This document shows positions 10,151 through 21,337 of a stretch of DNA of 64,000 nt, in pieces. How positions within the stretch are numbered: position 1 is the stretch's first letter; every line of letters begins with the position of its first letter. The notes under the pieces were generated by a model. It was not told the origin of the DNA. It did no database searches and saw only the letters and a list, made by a program, of their open reading frames with translations. The translations under genes were made by a program, and so were the position numbers. Location of the stretch: the NCBI GenBank assembly GCA_037903355.1, contig JBAJFE010000054.1, positions 241,828-305,827 of the forward strand. Direction: 5' to 3'. Origin of the DNA: Trichuris trichiura (Eukaryota; Nematoda; Enoplea; Trichinellida; Trichuridae).

Positions 10151-12465
10151 CAGTAGAACCTCCGTAAGTTGACCACCCATGGGACCGGAAAAAACTGGTC
10201 AACATAGGAGGTGGTCAATATATTGGAACTGTGGGTATAACTGGCTCGGCTGAACAGATTAGCATCTGTATGCGTTTTATTCTATTGCAGAGCATCAATT
10301 GGAGGTCTATTAAACGGTGAGATGCATAAAAATAACACTGTAAAATCATGCATAAGCTTTTTAGGGGCTACACTGCTTGCTGAAAAAGGTATCAATTCTA
10401 GTCTGGTGCTTCTTCTTACTGCAAACATAAGCACCAAGGGCGGTCTCCGCGATAGCTACCGCGCTCAGCATCTTTGGACATTTTTCAGCAGCAAAACACT
10501 TCAGCTGCGCTAACACGCGCCCGACGTCCTCTTCCTTCAGCTTCTGTACCATTTCCGTCTCATTTTCACTTTCCTCCTCTACGTCGTCTTCTGGGCTCAG
10601 TCCCGCTTCGGCTAGTATAGACTGAAAGATTGCTTGTGGGTCAGGTTCGGTAGAAGTGGCCAATTCATCATCCATTGAAACGAAATCTTCGAAGTTTACT
10701 CCTTCAATCTCTACTTCGGGAGTGGGACTATCAGGCCGGAGCTCGACATGATCCTCTTCGTCTCTGACGAATCCAGCTCTCCTGAAGCATTTCCGTATTG
10801 CCTCCGGTTGAACCTTATTCCAGGAAGAATTGATCCAAAGCATTAATGGACGCAGCAATCGTAGTCGCTCCCGCAAATGAGCTGGTGTGTTCTGCTATGC
10901 CAACGATCCACCGCAGAAGCTGGGTCCGGTATTTCGCCTTAAACGTCTTAATTACTCCTTGATCTAAAGGCTGGTCTTTGAGGTAGTGTTTGGGGCAGGA
11001 ATTTTAACGTGACATTTGTGAGGTCTTTCACGTGGGGATGGCTGGGGCAGTTGTCTACTACCAATAAGATGGAACGTTTCATTCGCTTCATCTGTCCGTC
11101 GACACTTCTTACCCACTGTTCGAATATGGCGGCTGTCATCCAGGCGGATTTATTTGATCTCCAAGTGGCAGGGAGGTCATCAGGCTTCAAGTTCTTAAAA
11201 GCTCGGGGTTTCGTTGACTTACCAATGACCAATGGCTTCAACTTCTCCCCAGTTGCGCTAGCGCAAAGAAGCACAGTGAAGCGTTCTTTGGAGAGCTTCC
11301 CGCTTTTGCATTTATCGCCTTTTAGTACAAGACTTCTATCAGGCATAGCTTTGAAGAACAAGCCGCATTCATCAGCATTGAATATGTCTTCTTCCTTAAA
11401 GCCACTGGCGAAATGACGAAATTTCAAGATGAAGTCTTCCAAGACCTCGACGGGAACTTCGCTAGATTCGCCGCATAAGATTTTCTGAGAAATCTGATAA
11501 CGGAGCTTGAACTTTGCCAGCCAACCGTTTGATGCTTGGAAACCTGTGAAACCGAATTCCACGGCGAATTTTCTAGCAATTTCCTGGATCATTGGGCCAG
11601 AGATGCGTGCATTAGCTGCTCTCATTTGCTTAAACCAATGTAACGCTGCTTCATTGACTTGGTCGAGGGAGGTTCTCCTTTTTCTTCGCTGCGCGTCTCC
11701 GCTTTCCTTCTCATATCTTTCCAAGTACTCACGTTTACGTCTCTGGATGTTGCCAACGGTAGTCTTGCTCACATGAAACCGTTCTGCTGTCTTCCTTTGA
11801 CTGTTAGTTTCGAGAAAGCGGATAAGATCCACTTTTTCCTTCAGTGCCAACTCTCTCGATTCTTTCCGTTTGGCCATAATGCAAACTGCAACCAGCTTGG
11901 TAGCTACTACTGCGTCTATTACTGCGTAAGTCGGGCTATCTTTACTCGCGAAGACACGTTAAGGAAACCTGCCGCACACCTATAGCAAAGCGAATGAATA
12001 GAACTGAGCTCGACGCGAACGAGTTCAAGTAGGCTCGATTTGTCATATTTCCCTCAATGGGCGAATGCTGCCAACGCGTAGGTGGGAGCTTATGTACTTG
12101 AGGAAACGCGCAAGCTGTGCCGGCAAGCATAAAAGAAGCATCGTCAAAGCGACGGAATCGGTTCTGTAATCAGGAATCTCCAATGTAGGATAATGAAAAA
12201 CTTCGCTACGTTGAGTAACAGCACATTGAGGCAATGATGGTTAACAGCTGCTAGCGACTGACACAGAGCAAACTGAAGTGGCCAATTTACAGAGTGCAAG
12301 TTAGCATTGCGTGCATATACCACATCACGGCTAAAGCGGTCAACTTCCCACTTACGGTGGTGGTCGACGTATAGAGGTTGTCCTTGCGCTTATTAACGTG
12401 CTGACCAACCAACTGGTCAAAATTCGGTCAACTTAGGGAGGTGGTCAACTTCGGAGGTTCTACTG
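10151..12465 (-). mobile_element. TcMar-Tigger DNA transposon, copy 1 (no insertion)
   Basis: A complete 2,315-bp element. The left end is CAGTAGAACCTCCGTAAGTT and the right end is its inverted complement, with TA on both outer sides, the target duplication of the Tc1/mariner superfamily. Internal GGTCAAC/GGTGGTCAAC motifs repeat near both ends. A single transposase gene on the minus strand fills most of it. This copy lacks the gypsy insertion carried by copies 2 and 3, and shows the uninterrupted target around 11030. It shares its downstream flank (TATATTGATACTC) with copy 2 but not with copy 3. Confidence 0.93.
10361..11877 (-). pseudogene. Tigger transposase, frameshifted (copy 1)
   Basis: A pogo/Tigger transposase in two open pieces: 10948-11877 (309 aa) and 10361-10876 (171 aa). 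From the N-terminus there is a helix-turn-helix (ALKEKVDLIRFLETN to KTTVGNIQRRK), then a CENPB-type HTH (about residues 70-130), then a DDE domain. Visible catalytic acids are the Asp in FNADECGLFF and the Asp in LLVVDNCPSH; the third, in the PLDQG motif seen in copies 2 and 3, falls at the break. Compared with those copies, this one lacks a C and a G near 10970-10995, which shifts the frame after the second catalytic block. The C-terminal piece is acidic. I infer it is inactive as it stands. Confidence 0.88.
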
Positions 12466-13080
12466 TATATTGATACTCAACGTTTTTAAATTCTGGTGCA
12501 GATCGCCCGGGTTAGTCTTGAGATTATTAAATGTTTTTGGTAAGAATTCTTTTAAGCTATGCGTGCGTGAGCTTTGGAATAAGCAATGTCATGAAGGAAA
12601 TTCAACTATCGAAAAGGGACGCCTTGTATGCTGCCGTCGGCCTGCAGCCTAACCAGTTTTAAGGTACGAGGGAGACGTTGAGCGCAAAACAGCCCTTAGA
12701 ACTCTTACGCGATCATTATAAAAAAATGTGAAAGCACATGTCGGCAAAGTTAAAAAAATCTCTTAAATTGATTCTTAATGAATAGCAAAATTTTTAAAAA
12801 TTAGCGAAGCAAATTGCCCTTAAATGTTTGACGTCTCTCGAGAAGGAGAAATGTTCTATCGACTGAAACCGTTACTTGACGATGTAAAAAAATTTGGCCG
12901 TCAGATGTATATTTAATAACTTCAGTGGTGCAAAAGGCTTTGAAAATTTTAAAGCGCTAATGCTTTAAAACAAACAACTGTGGAAGCGGCGAACAAGATT
13001 AAAGTAATTCAGTGCTCACTTTGAACTTGATTTCAACAAAGCGACAGTAATACAAACGCCGTGTTAGGTTGGTGTGCGCG
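12466..13080. promoter_or_regulatory. 5' flank of phosphatase copy A
   Basis: About 615 bp between Tigger 1 and the phosphatase start. It is AT-rich with no coding frame and is the likely promoter region. GTGTTAG about 13 nt before the ATG could serve as an acceptor. Against copy B (21926-22540) it differs at more than ten visible sites, in contrast to the almost identical coding region. Confidence 0.45.
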
Positions 13081-13980
13081 ATGGGAAAGCAGTTTAATTT
13101 GGACAGTTGCCTTGAAAAAGCTAGTAAAGGCGAATTGCTAGATGAACCTGATTTACGAGCGGTCATCAAGTTGGCACAGGATGTTTTCTTGAACGAAGAT
13201 ACGGTTGTTAGACTGAACTCCCCTTTGACCATTTGTGGTGACATCCATGGGCAATACTTTGACTTGGAAGAATTATTCAAGCTTGGAGGGCAAGTCCCAA
13301 ACACTAGATATGTATTCTTGGGAGATTACGTTGACCGCGGCCGACATAGCGTGCAGACAATCACCAGACTATTAACGTTGAAAGTTCGCTATCCCGAACA
13401 AATATTCTTGCTCCGGGGGAATCATGAATGTCGTACAGTCTCATCGAGCTATGGATTTTACGACGAGTGTTTGCTTAAGTTTGGCAGTCCACTACTTTGG
13501 CAATTCTGCTGTGATTTATTCCATTATATGCCCATTGCGGCAGTTGTCGATGGTAGTTACTTCTGCGTACACGCGGGTATTTCACCCAACGTGCGAACCA
13601 TCTCGGCTATAAATTCGTTGGATAGATTCTGTGAGATACCTCAAACTGGTGCATTTGCAGATCTCGTTTGGTCCGATCCGGAAGAGGTAAAAGATTTTGA
13701 AGAGAGCCCTCGAGGTGCTGGTTGGCTATTTGGTCGCGGCGCAGCTGAACGCTTTTTGCAAGATAACGGCATATCGATGATTTGCAGAGCTCATCAGGTC
13801 GTAATGGAGGGATACAAGTTCCTATGGGACAACAAATTGGTCACTGTATGGTCAGCACCGAACTACTGCTACCGCTTTGGAAACTTGGCATCTATTTTTG
13901 AAGTCACCTCACCTGCTAATTATGAAGCAAAAACGTTCGGCCCGGCGAACCATTCGTCCGACGCAACTTCGGCTGCCTAA
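13081..13980 (+). CDS. PP2A/PP4/PP6-like Ser/Thr phosphatase catalytic protein, copy A
   Basis: An intronless 299-aa member of the PPP phosphatase family, which removes phosphate from Ser/Thr using two metal ions. Signature motifs are complete: GDIHGQ (about residue 53), GDYVDRG (about 82), LRGNHEC (about 113), HAGISP (about 163), WSDPEE, ICRAHQ and WSAPNYCYRFGN. SPRGAGWLFG, CRAHQ and the YCYR motif place it with PP2A, PP4 and PP6 rather than PP1 or calcineurin; the block from EIPQTGAF through the RGAGWLFG region is closest by eye to PP6. It is divergent: the usual Cys of YCYRCGN is Phe, HGGLSP is HAGISP, and the tail ends in SDATSAA instead of YFL, so the methylated C-terminal Leu of PP2A-type enzymes is missing. 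The ATG at 13081 is used because the upstream in-frame codons have no ATG. It is flanked by Tiggers on both sides. Confidence 0.9.
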   Translation: MGKQFNLDSCLEKASKGELLDEPDLRAVIKLAQDVFLNEDTVVRLNSPLTICGDIHGQYFDLEELFKLGGQVPNTRYVFLGDYVDRGRHSVQTITRLLTLKVRYPEQIFLLRGNHECRTVSSSYGFYDECLLKFGSPLLWQFCCDLFHYMPIAAVVDGSYFCVHAGISPNVRTISAINSLDRFCEIPQTGAFADLVWSDPEEVKDFEESPRGAGWLFGRGAAERFLQDNGISMICRAHQVVMEGYKFLWDNKLVTVWSAPNYCYRFGNLASIFEVTSPANYEAKTFGPANHSSDATSAA

Positions 13981-14917
13981 TTCCGTTGTTCCTGTCTATC
14001 ACGAAGAGAAGTCGTCGAATGGGTCAGGCGTAGACGCTTGTAAAGTGAAAGTGTGCACCTGTATCTGTAGCAACGGTTCTTTTGGACGGTTTCGCCTTTG
14101 GTCTCTCAAGCTCACGTTACTTAACCCTTTCATTTCCGCGAATTGATTAAAAAGAGGTGCAACTGACGCGGTGCAACAGTCTGTTTTATTTAGAATTCAT
14201 TGTAAACCTTAACGGCCAAACAATTTCTTCCTTAGCTGTAGTTTGCTCCAATTTGCAATTGCGCAACGCGAAATGAGCCATTGCTTACTAATCTTACGAA
14301 TTCTTTAAAACTAATGACGTTTGATCTTTATTATCAGAATACTGTAAATGGGAAATTTTCGCTTACATTTTCTACTGTTAGTACGAATTAGTGGCGGAAT
14401 CGGGTAGAGCTTTGTTTTTTGCACATTGTAATTGCTAACATTTAATTAAATAAACATTAATAGTAGGTTTTGTGCTCATGCGTGCTGCTGTTTATTTAAA
14501 AAATAGTAATAATAACATTTAATAATTACGGATTTTGTTAATTAAAAATAGAAAATTTGCTGCTTATTTATTGGCTGCTGGTGTCAGCTTAGGTCGGTAC
14601 GGGTGCTCATACTGATAATTTGGCAATAAGCACCTGCATTTTAGCTATTACTTTCATCAGCTTAACAGTCGTTGGTAAAGCATATTAGCAAGCACATGGC
14701 TAGGGTTTATTGTGACAATTTTATTCGAATATTAGTGCGCTGGCAATTGAATACATGTTTTAATCCTTGCGCTAACATTTCGCATTGCTCACCAGTGCTT
14801 TTCTTAAAAATGCGAAGTCCACTTTCGCATTTGGGAGCCTTATTTGCCAACTTAAACGCGCTGACTCATTTACCGTATTCTTAAATAGCCGTAAAAACAA
14901 TGGTTTTCAAACAACTA
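13981..14917. other. 3' flank of phosphatase copy A
   Basis: AT-rich, no supported coding frame. AATAAA-like sequences occur near 14450. The first ~320 bp are identical to copy B (23441 onward); differences resume near 14298. Tigger copy 2 begins at 14918 after a TA. Confidence 0.45.
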
Positions 14918-15812
14918 CAGTAGAACCTCCGTAAGTTGACCACCCAAGGGACCGGAAAAAACTGGTCAACATAGGAGGTGGTCAATATATTGGAACTGTG
15001 GGTATAACTGGCTCGGCTGAACAGATTAGCATCTGTTTGCGTTTTATTCTATTGCAGAGCATCAATTGGAGGTCTATTAAACGGTGAGATGCATAAAAAT
15101 AACACTGTAAAATCATGCATACGCTTTTTAGGGGCTACACTGCATGCTGAAAAACGTATCAATTCTAGTCCAGTGCTTCTTCTTACTGCAAACATAAGCA
15201 CCAAGGGCGCTCTTCGCGATAGCTACCGCGCTTCAGCATCTTTGGACATTTTTCAGCAGCAAAACACTTCAGCTGCGCTAACACGCGCCCGACGTCCTCT
15301 TCCTTCAGCTTCTGCACCATTTCCGTGTCATTTTCACTTTCCTCCTGTACGTCATCTTCTGGGCTCAGTCCCGCTTCAGCTAGTATAGACTGAAAAATTG
15401 CTTGTGGGTCAGGTTCGGTAGAAGTGGCCAATTCATCATCCATTGAAACGAAATCTTCGAAGTTTATTCCTTCAATCTCTACTGCGGGAGTGGGACTATC
15501 AGGCCGGAGCTCGACATGATCCTCTTCGTCTCTGACGAACCCAGCTCTCCTGAAGCATTTCCGTATTGCCTCCGGTTGAACCTTATTCCAGGAAGAAATT
15601 GATCCAAAGCATTTACGGACGCAGCAATCGTAGTCGCTCCCGCAAATGAGCTGGTGTGTTCTGCTATGCCAACGATCGACCGCAGAAGCTGGGTCTGGTA
15701 TTTCGCCTTAAACGTCTTAATTACTCCTTGATCTAAAGGCTGGCTCTTTGAGGTAGTGTTTGGGGGCAGGAATTTTAACGTGACATTTGTGAGGTCTTTC
15801 ACGTGGGGATGG

Positions 15813-16125
15813 TGTGACGAAAAGCGCGACGGGAATTACGGAAACCGCTCCCTGCACGACGGCCGGTGAAAGCGACGATCCCTGCAGGACAGACCTTGAT
15901 AGTGACACACGCAGGGTGGTCACCGGAAATAGCTGTCAGGACGCGCAGGGCGGTTACCGGAAACGTCCGTCAGATGTCACCTCGCCCACGAAGTGACGCT
16001 CAGCCCCCGCAAGGATAAGGAGTATATAAGGAGCACCCGCGGAAGGCTGAGCGAGATTCGTTTTGTGTCCGTACAAACTGTTTAAGAACCCTTTTTGCGT
16101 GCGTCTGTCAACCGCGTTTACTACA
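15813..16125 (+). repeat. 5' LTR, gypsy element copy 2
   Basis: 313 bp from TGTGACGAAAAG to GTTTACTACA, starting directly after the target duplication GATGG. It contains a TATATAAG box near 16022. The AATAAA present in the other three LTRs is lost here (GTACAAACTG instead of GTGCAATAAACTG), and it differs from its own 3' LTR at more than ten sites. Confidence 0.93.
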
Positions 16126-16144
16126 AGCTATCGGAGGCTTTATT

Positions 16145-16934
16145 ATGGAACAGACGGTTGCCCCAATAAACTACTGGATGATCCCGGAGTTCGATGGGTC
16201 GTCCCTTTCGGCGGCAGAATGGTTACGGAAGGTAGAGTCTACATGTAAGTTATGCGGAGTGACAGACACGGTTCGGGTAATCGGTGTGAAGTTAACTGGC
16301 GCAGCGTTTGACGTTTATGATCAGATGCCGACTGAAGAGCAGAGCAATCTTGAGAAGGTTAAAGAACGGCTGCTTGCCTCCTTTGCTCCAGACCCGTTTA
16401 TGGCTTTCCAAGAATTTAAAGTGCGGAGGCTACGGGATGGCGAAACGCTGGATGCCTTTTTAGCTGGACTGCGTCGATTAGCGCAGCTAGCTGGCGGGTG
16501 TATCAGAGACAGCACTGGCAAGCGCATTCGTAGACGGCTTACCAGAGCCAATCCAGGAGTCGATGCGGGTCGGGGCCCGCATGGTAAGCCTCACGCTGGA
16601 CGAACTTCTGACACGCGCCAGGGCGATGCTGGCACGAGGACCATCCGGCTGCAGTGAATGGAGCGAATTGGTCGCCGCGGCAGGCAACTCGACTTCCGTC
16701 GCACGGAGCCCAGGTACCGATAGGCGTTGTTATGCATGCGGGGGGATAAATCACTTTGCAAGAGAGTGCCCCACACGACATAGAGAGGCGGGAAGACCTC
16801 AGCGGAACGACGAACGTCAGGCTTGGAGACATGGACGTGGATCAGGTCGGCGCAAGGCTAGCAGAGCTGGAAACTCATGCTCGGGAAATGGGCGCTGGGA
16901 GGAAGATTCGGCGCCAGCTTCCTCCCGTCGATGA
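16145..16934 (+). pseudogene. gag, gypsy copy 2 (frameshifted)
   Basis: The structural protein gene starts at the ATG at 16145, 19 nt after the 5' LTR. The first ~120 residues read MIPEFDGSSLSAAEWLRKVE and a capsid-like QEFKVRRLRDGETLDAFLAGL block. An extra G near 16498 shifts the frame, which then continues at 16563-16934 with a CX2CX4HX4C zinc knuckle (CYACGGINHFAREC). Copy 3 lacks the extra G and is open here. Confidence 0.88.
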
Positions 16935-19900
16935 CTGAGGCGCTACCAATAGTGTGGATGCGCGTGGATGGGGTATTTCGCCGCACGCTGGTAGACAGTG
17001 GATTACACGGTGTGTCATCTACGCCCCTTGCTGCAGAAGATGGAAGAAACAGCCCGTCAGCGTGAAGTCAATTAGCGGGCGCGAACTACAATGTGTGGGA
17101 ATAGGTCACGCCAGACTGGAAACAGCCGACGCCTCTAAGGTGGTTGTTGATGTACTAGTGTGCGACCAGAAACCACTAGGATTTGACCTTATCCTTGGTA
17201 TGCGAGGTATACGACTCCTCGGAGGACTATTGCTAGATCGCGACGGCCATGTGCGATTTAATCCACCCGCTGCAGAGATATGCGCAGCCGCGGAAGCGGG
17301 ACTCCGCGTCGAAGAAAAAGACTTCATTGTAACTTATGAGCCCGCTACGCGTTCATGGACGACCGCATGGAAATGGGCCGGCGGCAATGCACCAGAGGTC
17401 CTGCACAATAGGATAGGAGAATATTCGCCGGCCTCCTGTGTCAAGGCGTCTTACGAAGAGGAGTTGGAAACATGGGTACGGAATGGATGGCTGATTCCAT
17501 ACGATGAACGGGACCTTGGGCCCGCCAAAAGATTGATACCACTCATGGCTGTGGTGCAACGCAGTAAGGAGAAAGTTTGGCCAGTACTCGACTTCCGAGA
17601 GCTAAACACCTACATTGATACGTTCACAGCAAAGAGCGACGTGTGTGCTGAAAAGCTCCGTGAATGGCGCCAACGGGGCGCGCATGTCGCAATGTTGGAC
17701 TTAAAGAAGGCGTATCTGCAGGTGCACGTCGAGAAATCGCTATGGCCATATCAAACCGTCATGTTTCGAGGGCGTAGATATTGCCTCACCCGGCTCAGGT
17801 TTGGCCTGAATGTTGCCCCGACCATTATGAAAGCCATAGTAGGGCTAGTGCTCTCTCTTGCTTCTGACGTCAGTAAAGGCACATCAGCCTATCTCGATGA
17901 TATTCTTGTTGACGAGTGAATCGTCAGTGCGCACGCTGTGAGAAAACATCTCGCCCGGTACGGACTGAAATGTAGATCCCCAGAAAAGGTATCAGAAGGC
18001 GCGCGAGTTTTGGGTTTGGCTGTTTGGGGGGAGCGTGACACGCTTCAGTGGACGAGAGGCACTGACATCAGAGACCCTCCCAGAAGGCTGACTAAGCGGT
18101 CAGTGTTTGCGTACTGTGGCGAATTAATAGGGCACTATCCAGTGAGCAGCTGGCTACGAATAGCCACTGCGTTCGTCAAGAGAGAAGCCAACCGTGCGAC
18201 GTCACGGTAGGATGAGCCCATCTGCGACGAACGGACGCGGAACTACCTTGCCGAGATCGCCAATGAGCTAAAGAAGAACGACCCAGTGCGCGGTCGCTGG
18301 GATGTCTCAGGTAGCCAAGTCAGGTTATGGGTTGATGCCAGTATGTTGGCGTTAGGCGTTGCATTAGAAGTAGGTGGCTCCATAATAGAAGACGGAGCAT
18401 GGCTACGACCTGATGAGGCGCGCCATATCAATATGGCAGAATTAGACGCAGTGATTAAGGGGCTCAACCTTGCGATTGCCTGGAGGATGAAGGAAATAGA
18501 ACTCATGACTGGTTCCGCTACAGTGCACCGATGGATAGAAGATGCATTGTCAGGCCGGGCTCGTCTGCGGACTAAGGCGGCGAATGAAATGCTTATCAGA
18601 CGTTGCATAGAAAGAGTGCTGGCGCTGATTGAAGAGTACGACTTGGCAGTAACGGTCGCCTTGGTCTGATCATCCGAGAATAAGGCCGACCGTCTAACCA
18701 GGGTGCCAAAGCGGTGGTTGGCTTCCGCGGAGGCCACCAGAGAAGAGGTGTGCGCTACAGCCGATGATGCACCACTTGAGCAGCTGATTGCAGAAGTACA
18801 TCACGCTTCAGGACACCCGGGAGTGCGACGCACGCTGTACTTCTCCCGCCGCCGTGACCCCAGGATAACCAAACGTGACGTTAGTCGCGTTGTAAGCACC
18901 TGCGACATCTGCCAGTCCATAGACCCAGCTCCAGTTAAATGGCGACATGGGGTTCTGGCGGTGCCCACAGTGTGGCAGAGGGCCGGAATTGATGTTGCAC
19001 ACTGTGGCAGAGAACTTTACCTGACGTTAACTGATTGTGGGCCCTCACGCTTTTCTATCTGGCGCCGTCTTTGCCGACGCGCCGGTGCGGAGATCGCCCA
19101 TCAGCTAGAGTCGATTTTTTTGGAGCGCGGTGCTCCAAATGAACTGTTAGCCGATAATGATACGGCATTTCGGAGCCGTGTGGTTGCCACGCTAGCACAA
19201 CGGTGGGGCATGTGTCTCTGTTTCAGATGTGCCTACGCACCCAGTGGAAATGGTATCACGGAACGGTGTCATCGAACAGTTAAGGTGATTGCCGCTAGAA
19301 CGGGATGCTCAGTGCGGGAAGCGGTCTATCGATATAACCTTATGCCGCGAGATGACCGCACTCCGGCGACGGCTCCCGCCAATGCCATCTATCGATATAC
19401 AGTGCGGGATCGGAATGAGATGACATTCAGTTCCACTGAAGAAAATGCTAACTGCCAATATAGAATTGGCGAATCCGTCTGGGTGAAACCACGTGGAGGA
19501 AGATGCGACGATCGTTATGAGAGCGGCATTGTCACCGGACTGATCTCTGAGCAGGCAGTGAATGTTAACGGTATCTCCCGCCATGTCCGCGACATCCGGC
19601 GACGTGGCTCAGGACCTAATCCTCCAACGAATCTGTCGTCTGACGCTTATGACGACGGTAGGCCCATCGCTCTCATTACAGGGCAAGCGAAGAGCCCCGG
19701 GATGATTGTATTCAGTAAAGTCAAAGAACCAAGGCAGGCAGAATCGTTCGACGCAGAGCAGAGCAGGGAGCAAGTCCAAGTAGCGCTCCGTCCGTCAGCA
19801 AGAAGACGCCGTCACCGACGGTGTCTTCTCCAGGACTGCTCCGCGCCAAGAAGTCCAGTGGCAACAGAAAGCGACACGGGAAACAGAAACGCTGGTGATG

Positions 19901-20160
19901 CACAGATTGCTCTAGAGATGAACGAAGCGCACACGAGACCGAATAGAGAAGCGCAAAGCATGCTCATGGGAACGCCCGAAGCCGAGATGTCACCAGCGGC
20001 TGTAGAAGCCATGGCTAAAGTTTGCGGAGAAGAAAGAGAGTCCACGAGGACGGCTGCAACGACCTCAAATGCCGCAGTAGCGTCAGCCCATGCCCCGGCT
20101 GACGAGCCGTGCCCCAGACGCAGTACGCGATTTCGAAGTAGCGGTTCTCGCCACCAGTAG
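16877..20160 (+). pseudogene. pol (PR-RT-RH-IN), gypsy copy 2, multiply broken
   Basis: Pol follows gag in the -1 frame. The protease motif VDSG is followed by a 1-bp deletion near 17003, after which 16954-17919 reads through into reverse transcriptase, ending with the YLDD active-site box and then an in-frame TGA at 17917-17919. Further stops are at about 18208 (TAG) and 18667 (TGA). In RNase H the catalytic-type Asp of MTDSATVH (copy 3) is Gly here. The integrase (18703-20160) keeps the HH-CC zinc motif and the D, D and E blocks, followed by a long basic tail. All lesions were found by comparison with copy 3. Confidence 0.9.
16883..16889 (+). promoter_or_regulatory. Putative -1 ribosomal frameshift site GGGAAAT
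   Basis: In the gag frame the sequence reads G GGA AAT, a canonical X XXY YYZ slippery heptamer. It lies 45 nt before the gag stop and just inside the start of the overlapping -1 pol frame. This is where a gypsy element would shift to make Gag-Pol. I have not shown a downstream RNA structure. Confidence 0.6.
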
Positions 20161-20182
20161 TGATTAGAAGATCAGGGGGGAG

Positions 20183-20497
20183 TGTGACGAAAAGCGCGAC
20201 GGGAATTACGGAAACCGCTCCCTGCACGACGGGCGGTGAAAGTGACGATCCCTGCAGGACAGACCTAGGTAGTGACACACGCAGGGTGGTCACCGGAAAT
20301 AGCTGTCAGGACGCGTGAGCGGTTACCGAAAACGTCCGTCAGATGTCACCTCGCCCACGAAGTGACGGTCAGCCCCCGCCAGGATAAGGAGTATATAAGG
20401 AGCACCCGCGGAAGGCTGAGCGAGATTCGTGTTGTGTCCGTGCAATAAACTGTTTAACAACCCTTTTTGCGTGCGTCTGTCAACCGCGTTTACTACA
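20183..20497 (+). repeat. 3' LTR, gypsy element copy 2
   Basis: 315 bp, TGTGACG...TTTACTACA, followed by GATGG. It has TATATAAG and AATAAA signals and appears identical to the 3' LTR of copy 3. Confidence 0.93.
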
Positions 20498-21337
20498 GAT
20501 GGCTCGGGCAGTTGTCTACTACCAATAAGATGGAACGTTTCATTCGCTTCATCTGTCCGTCGACACTTCTTACCCACTCTTCGAATATGGCGGCTGTCAT
20601 CCAGGCGGATTTATTTGATCTCCAAGTGGCAGGGAGGTCATCAGGCTTCAAGTTCTTAAAAGCTCGGGGTTTCGTTGACTTACCAATGACCAATGGCTTC
20701 AACTTCTCCCCAGTTGCGCTAGCGCAAAGAAGCACAGTGAAGCGTTCTTTGGAGAGCTTCCCGCTTTTGCATTTATCGCCTTTTAGTACAAGACTTCTAT
20801 CAGGCATAGCTTTGAAGAACAAGCCGCATTCATCAGCATTGAATATGTCTTCTTCCTTAAAGCCACTGGCGAAATGACGAAATTTCAAGATGAAGTCTTC
20901 CAAGACCTCGACGGGAACTTCGCTAGATTCGCCGCATAAGATTTTCTGAGAAATCTGATAACGGAGCTTGAACTTTGCCAGCCAACCGTTTGATGCTTGG
21001 AAACCTGTGAAACCGAATTTCACAGTGAATTTTCTAGCAATTTCCTGGATCATTGGGCAGAGATGCGTGCATTAGCTGCTCTCATTTGCTTAAACCAATG
21101 TAACGCTGCTTCATTGACTTGGTCCAGGGAGGTTCTCCTTTTTCTTCGCTGCGCGTCTCCGCTTTCCTTCTCATATCTTTCCAAGTACTCACGTTTACGT
21201 CTCTGGATGTTGCCAACGGTAGTCTTGCTCACATGAAACCGTTCTGCTGTCTTCCTTTGACTGTTAGTTTCGAGAAAGCGGATAAGATCCACTTTTTCCT
21301 TCAGTGCCAACTCTCTCGATTCTTTCCGTTTGGCCAT
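20498..21337 (-). pseudogene. Tigger transposase N-terminal part (copy 2)
   Basis: The N-terminal half of the transposase, left of the gypsy insertion in coding terms. The HTH domain is open at 21050-21337 (95 aa). A deleted C near 21056 shifts the frame, and the CENPB-HTH/DDE part continues at 20493-21053. The first two catalytic Asp blocks (NADECGLFF, VVDNCPSH) are intact; the gypsy element cuts the gene right after the second. The C-terminal remainder, with the PLDQG block, is at 15183-15812. Confidence 0.85.

Larger units (their letters stand above)
15813..20497 (+). mobile_element. Ty3/gypsy LTR retrotransposon, copy 2 (nested in Tigger 2)
   Basis: A full-length 4,685-bp element with two ~315-bp LTRs, a GATCAGGGGGGAG polypurine tract before the 3' LTR and GATGG target duplications on both sides. 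The order gag, protease, reverse transcriptase, RNase H, integrase is that of Ty3/gypsy elements; no envelope-like frame is present. It lies opposite to the host Tigger gene. The coding part is broken by two frameshifts and three in-frame stops, so this copy should not be autonomous. Confidence 0.93.

Noticed and set aside
13081..13980. Phosphatase as a PP1 orthologue
   Set aside because: SPRGAGWLFG and APNYCYR are PP2A/PP4/PP6-type; PP1 has different residues there.
18243..18737. 164-codon minus frame (and its twin at 27704-28198)
   Set aside because: Antisense to the gypsy RNase H region; no independent support.
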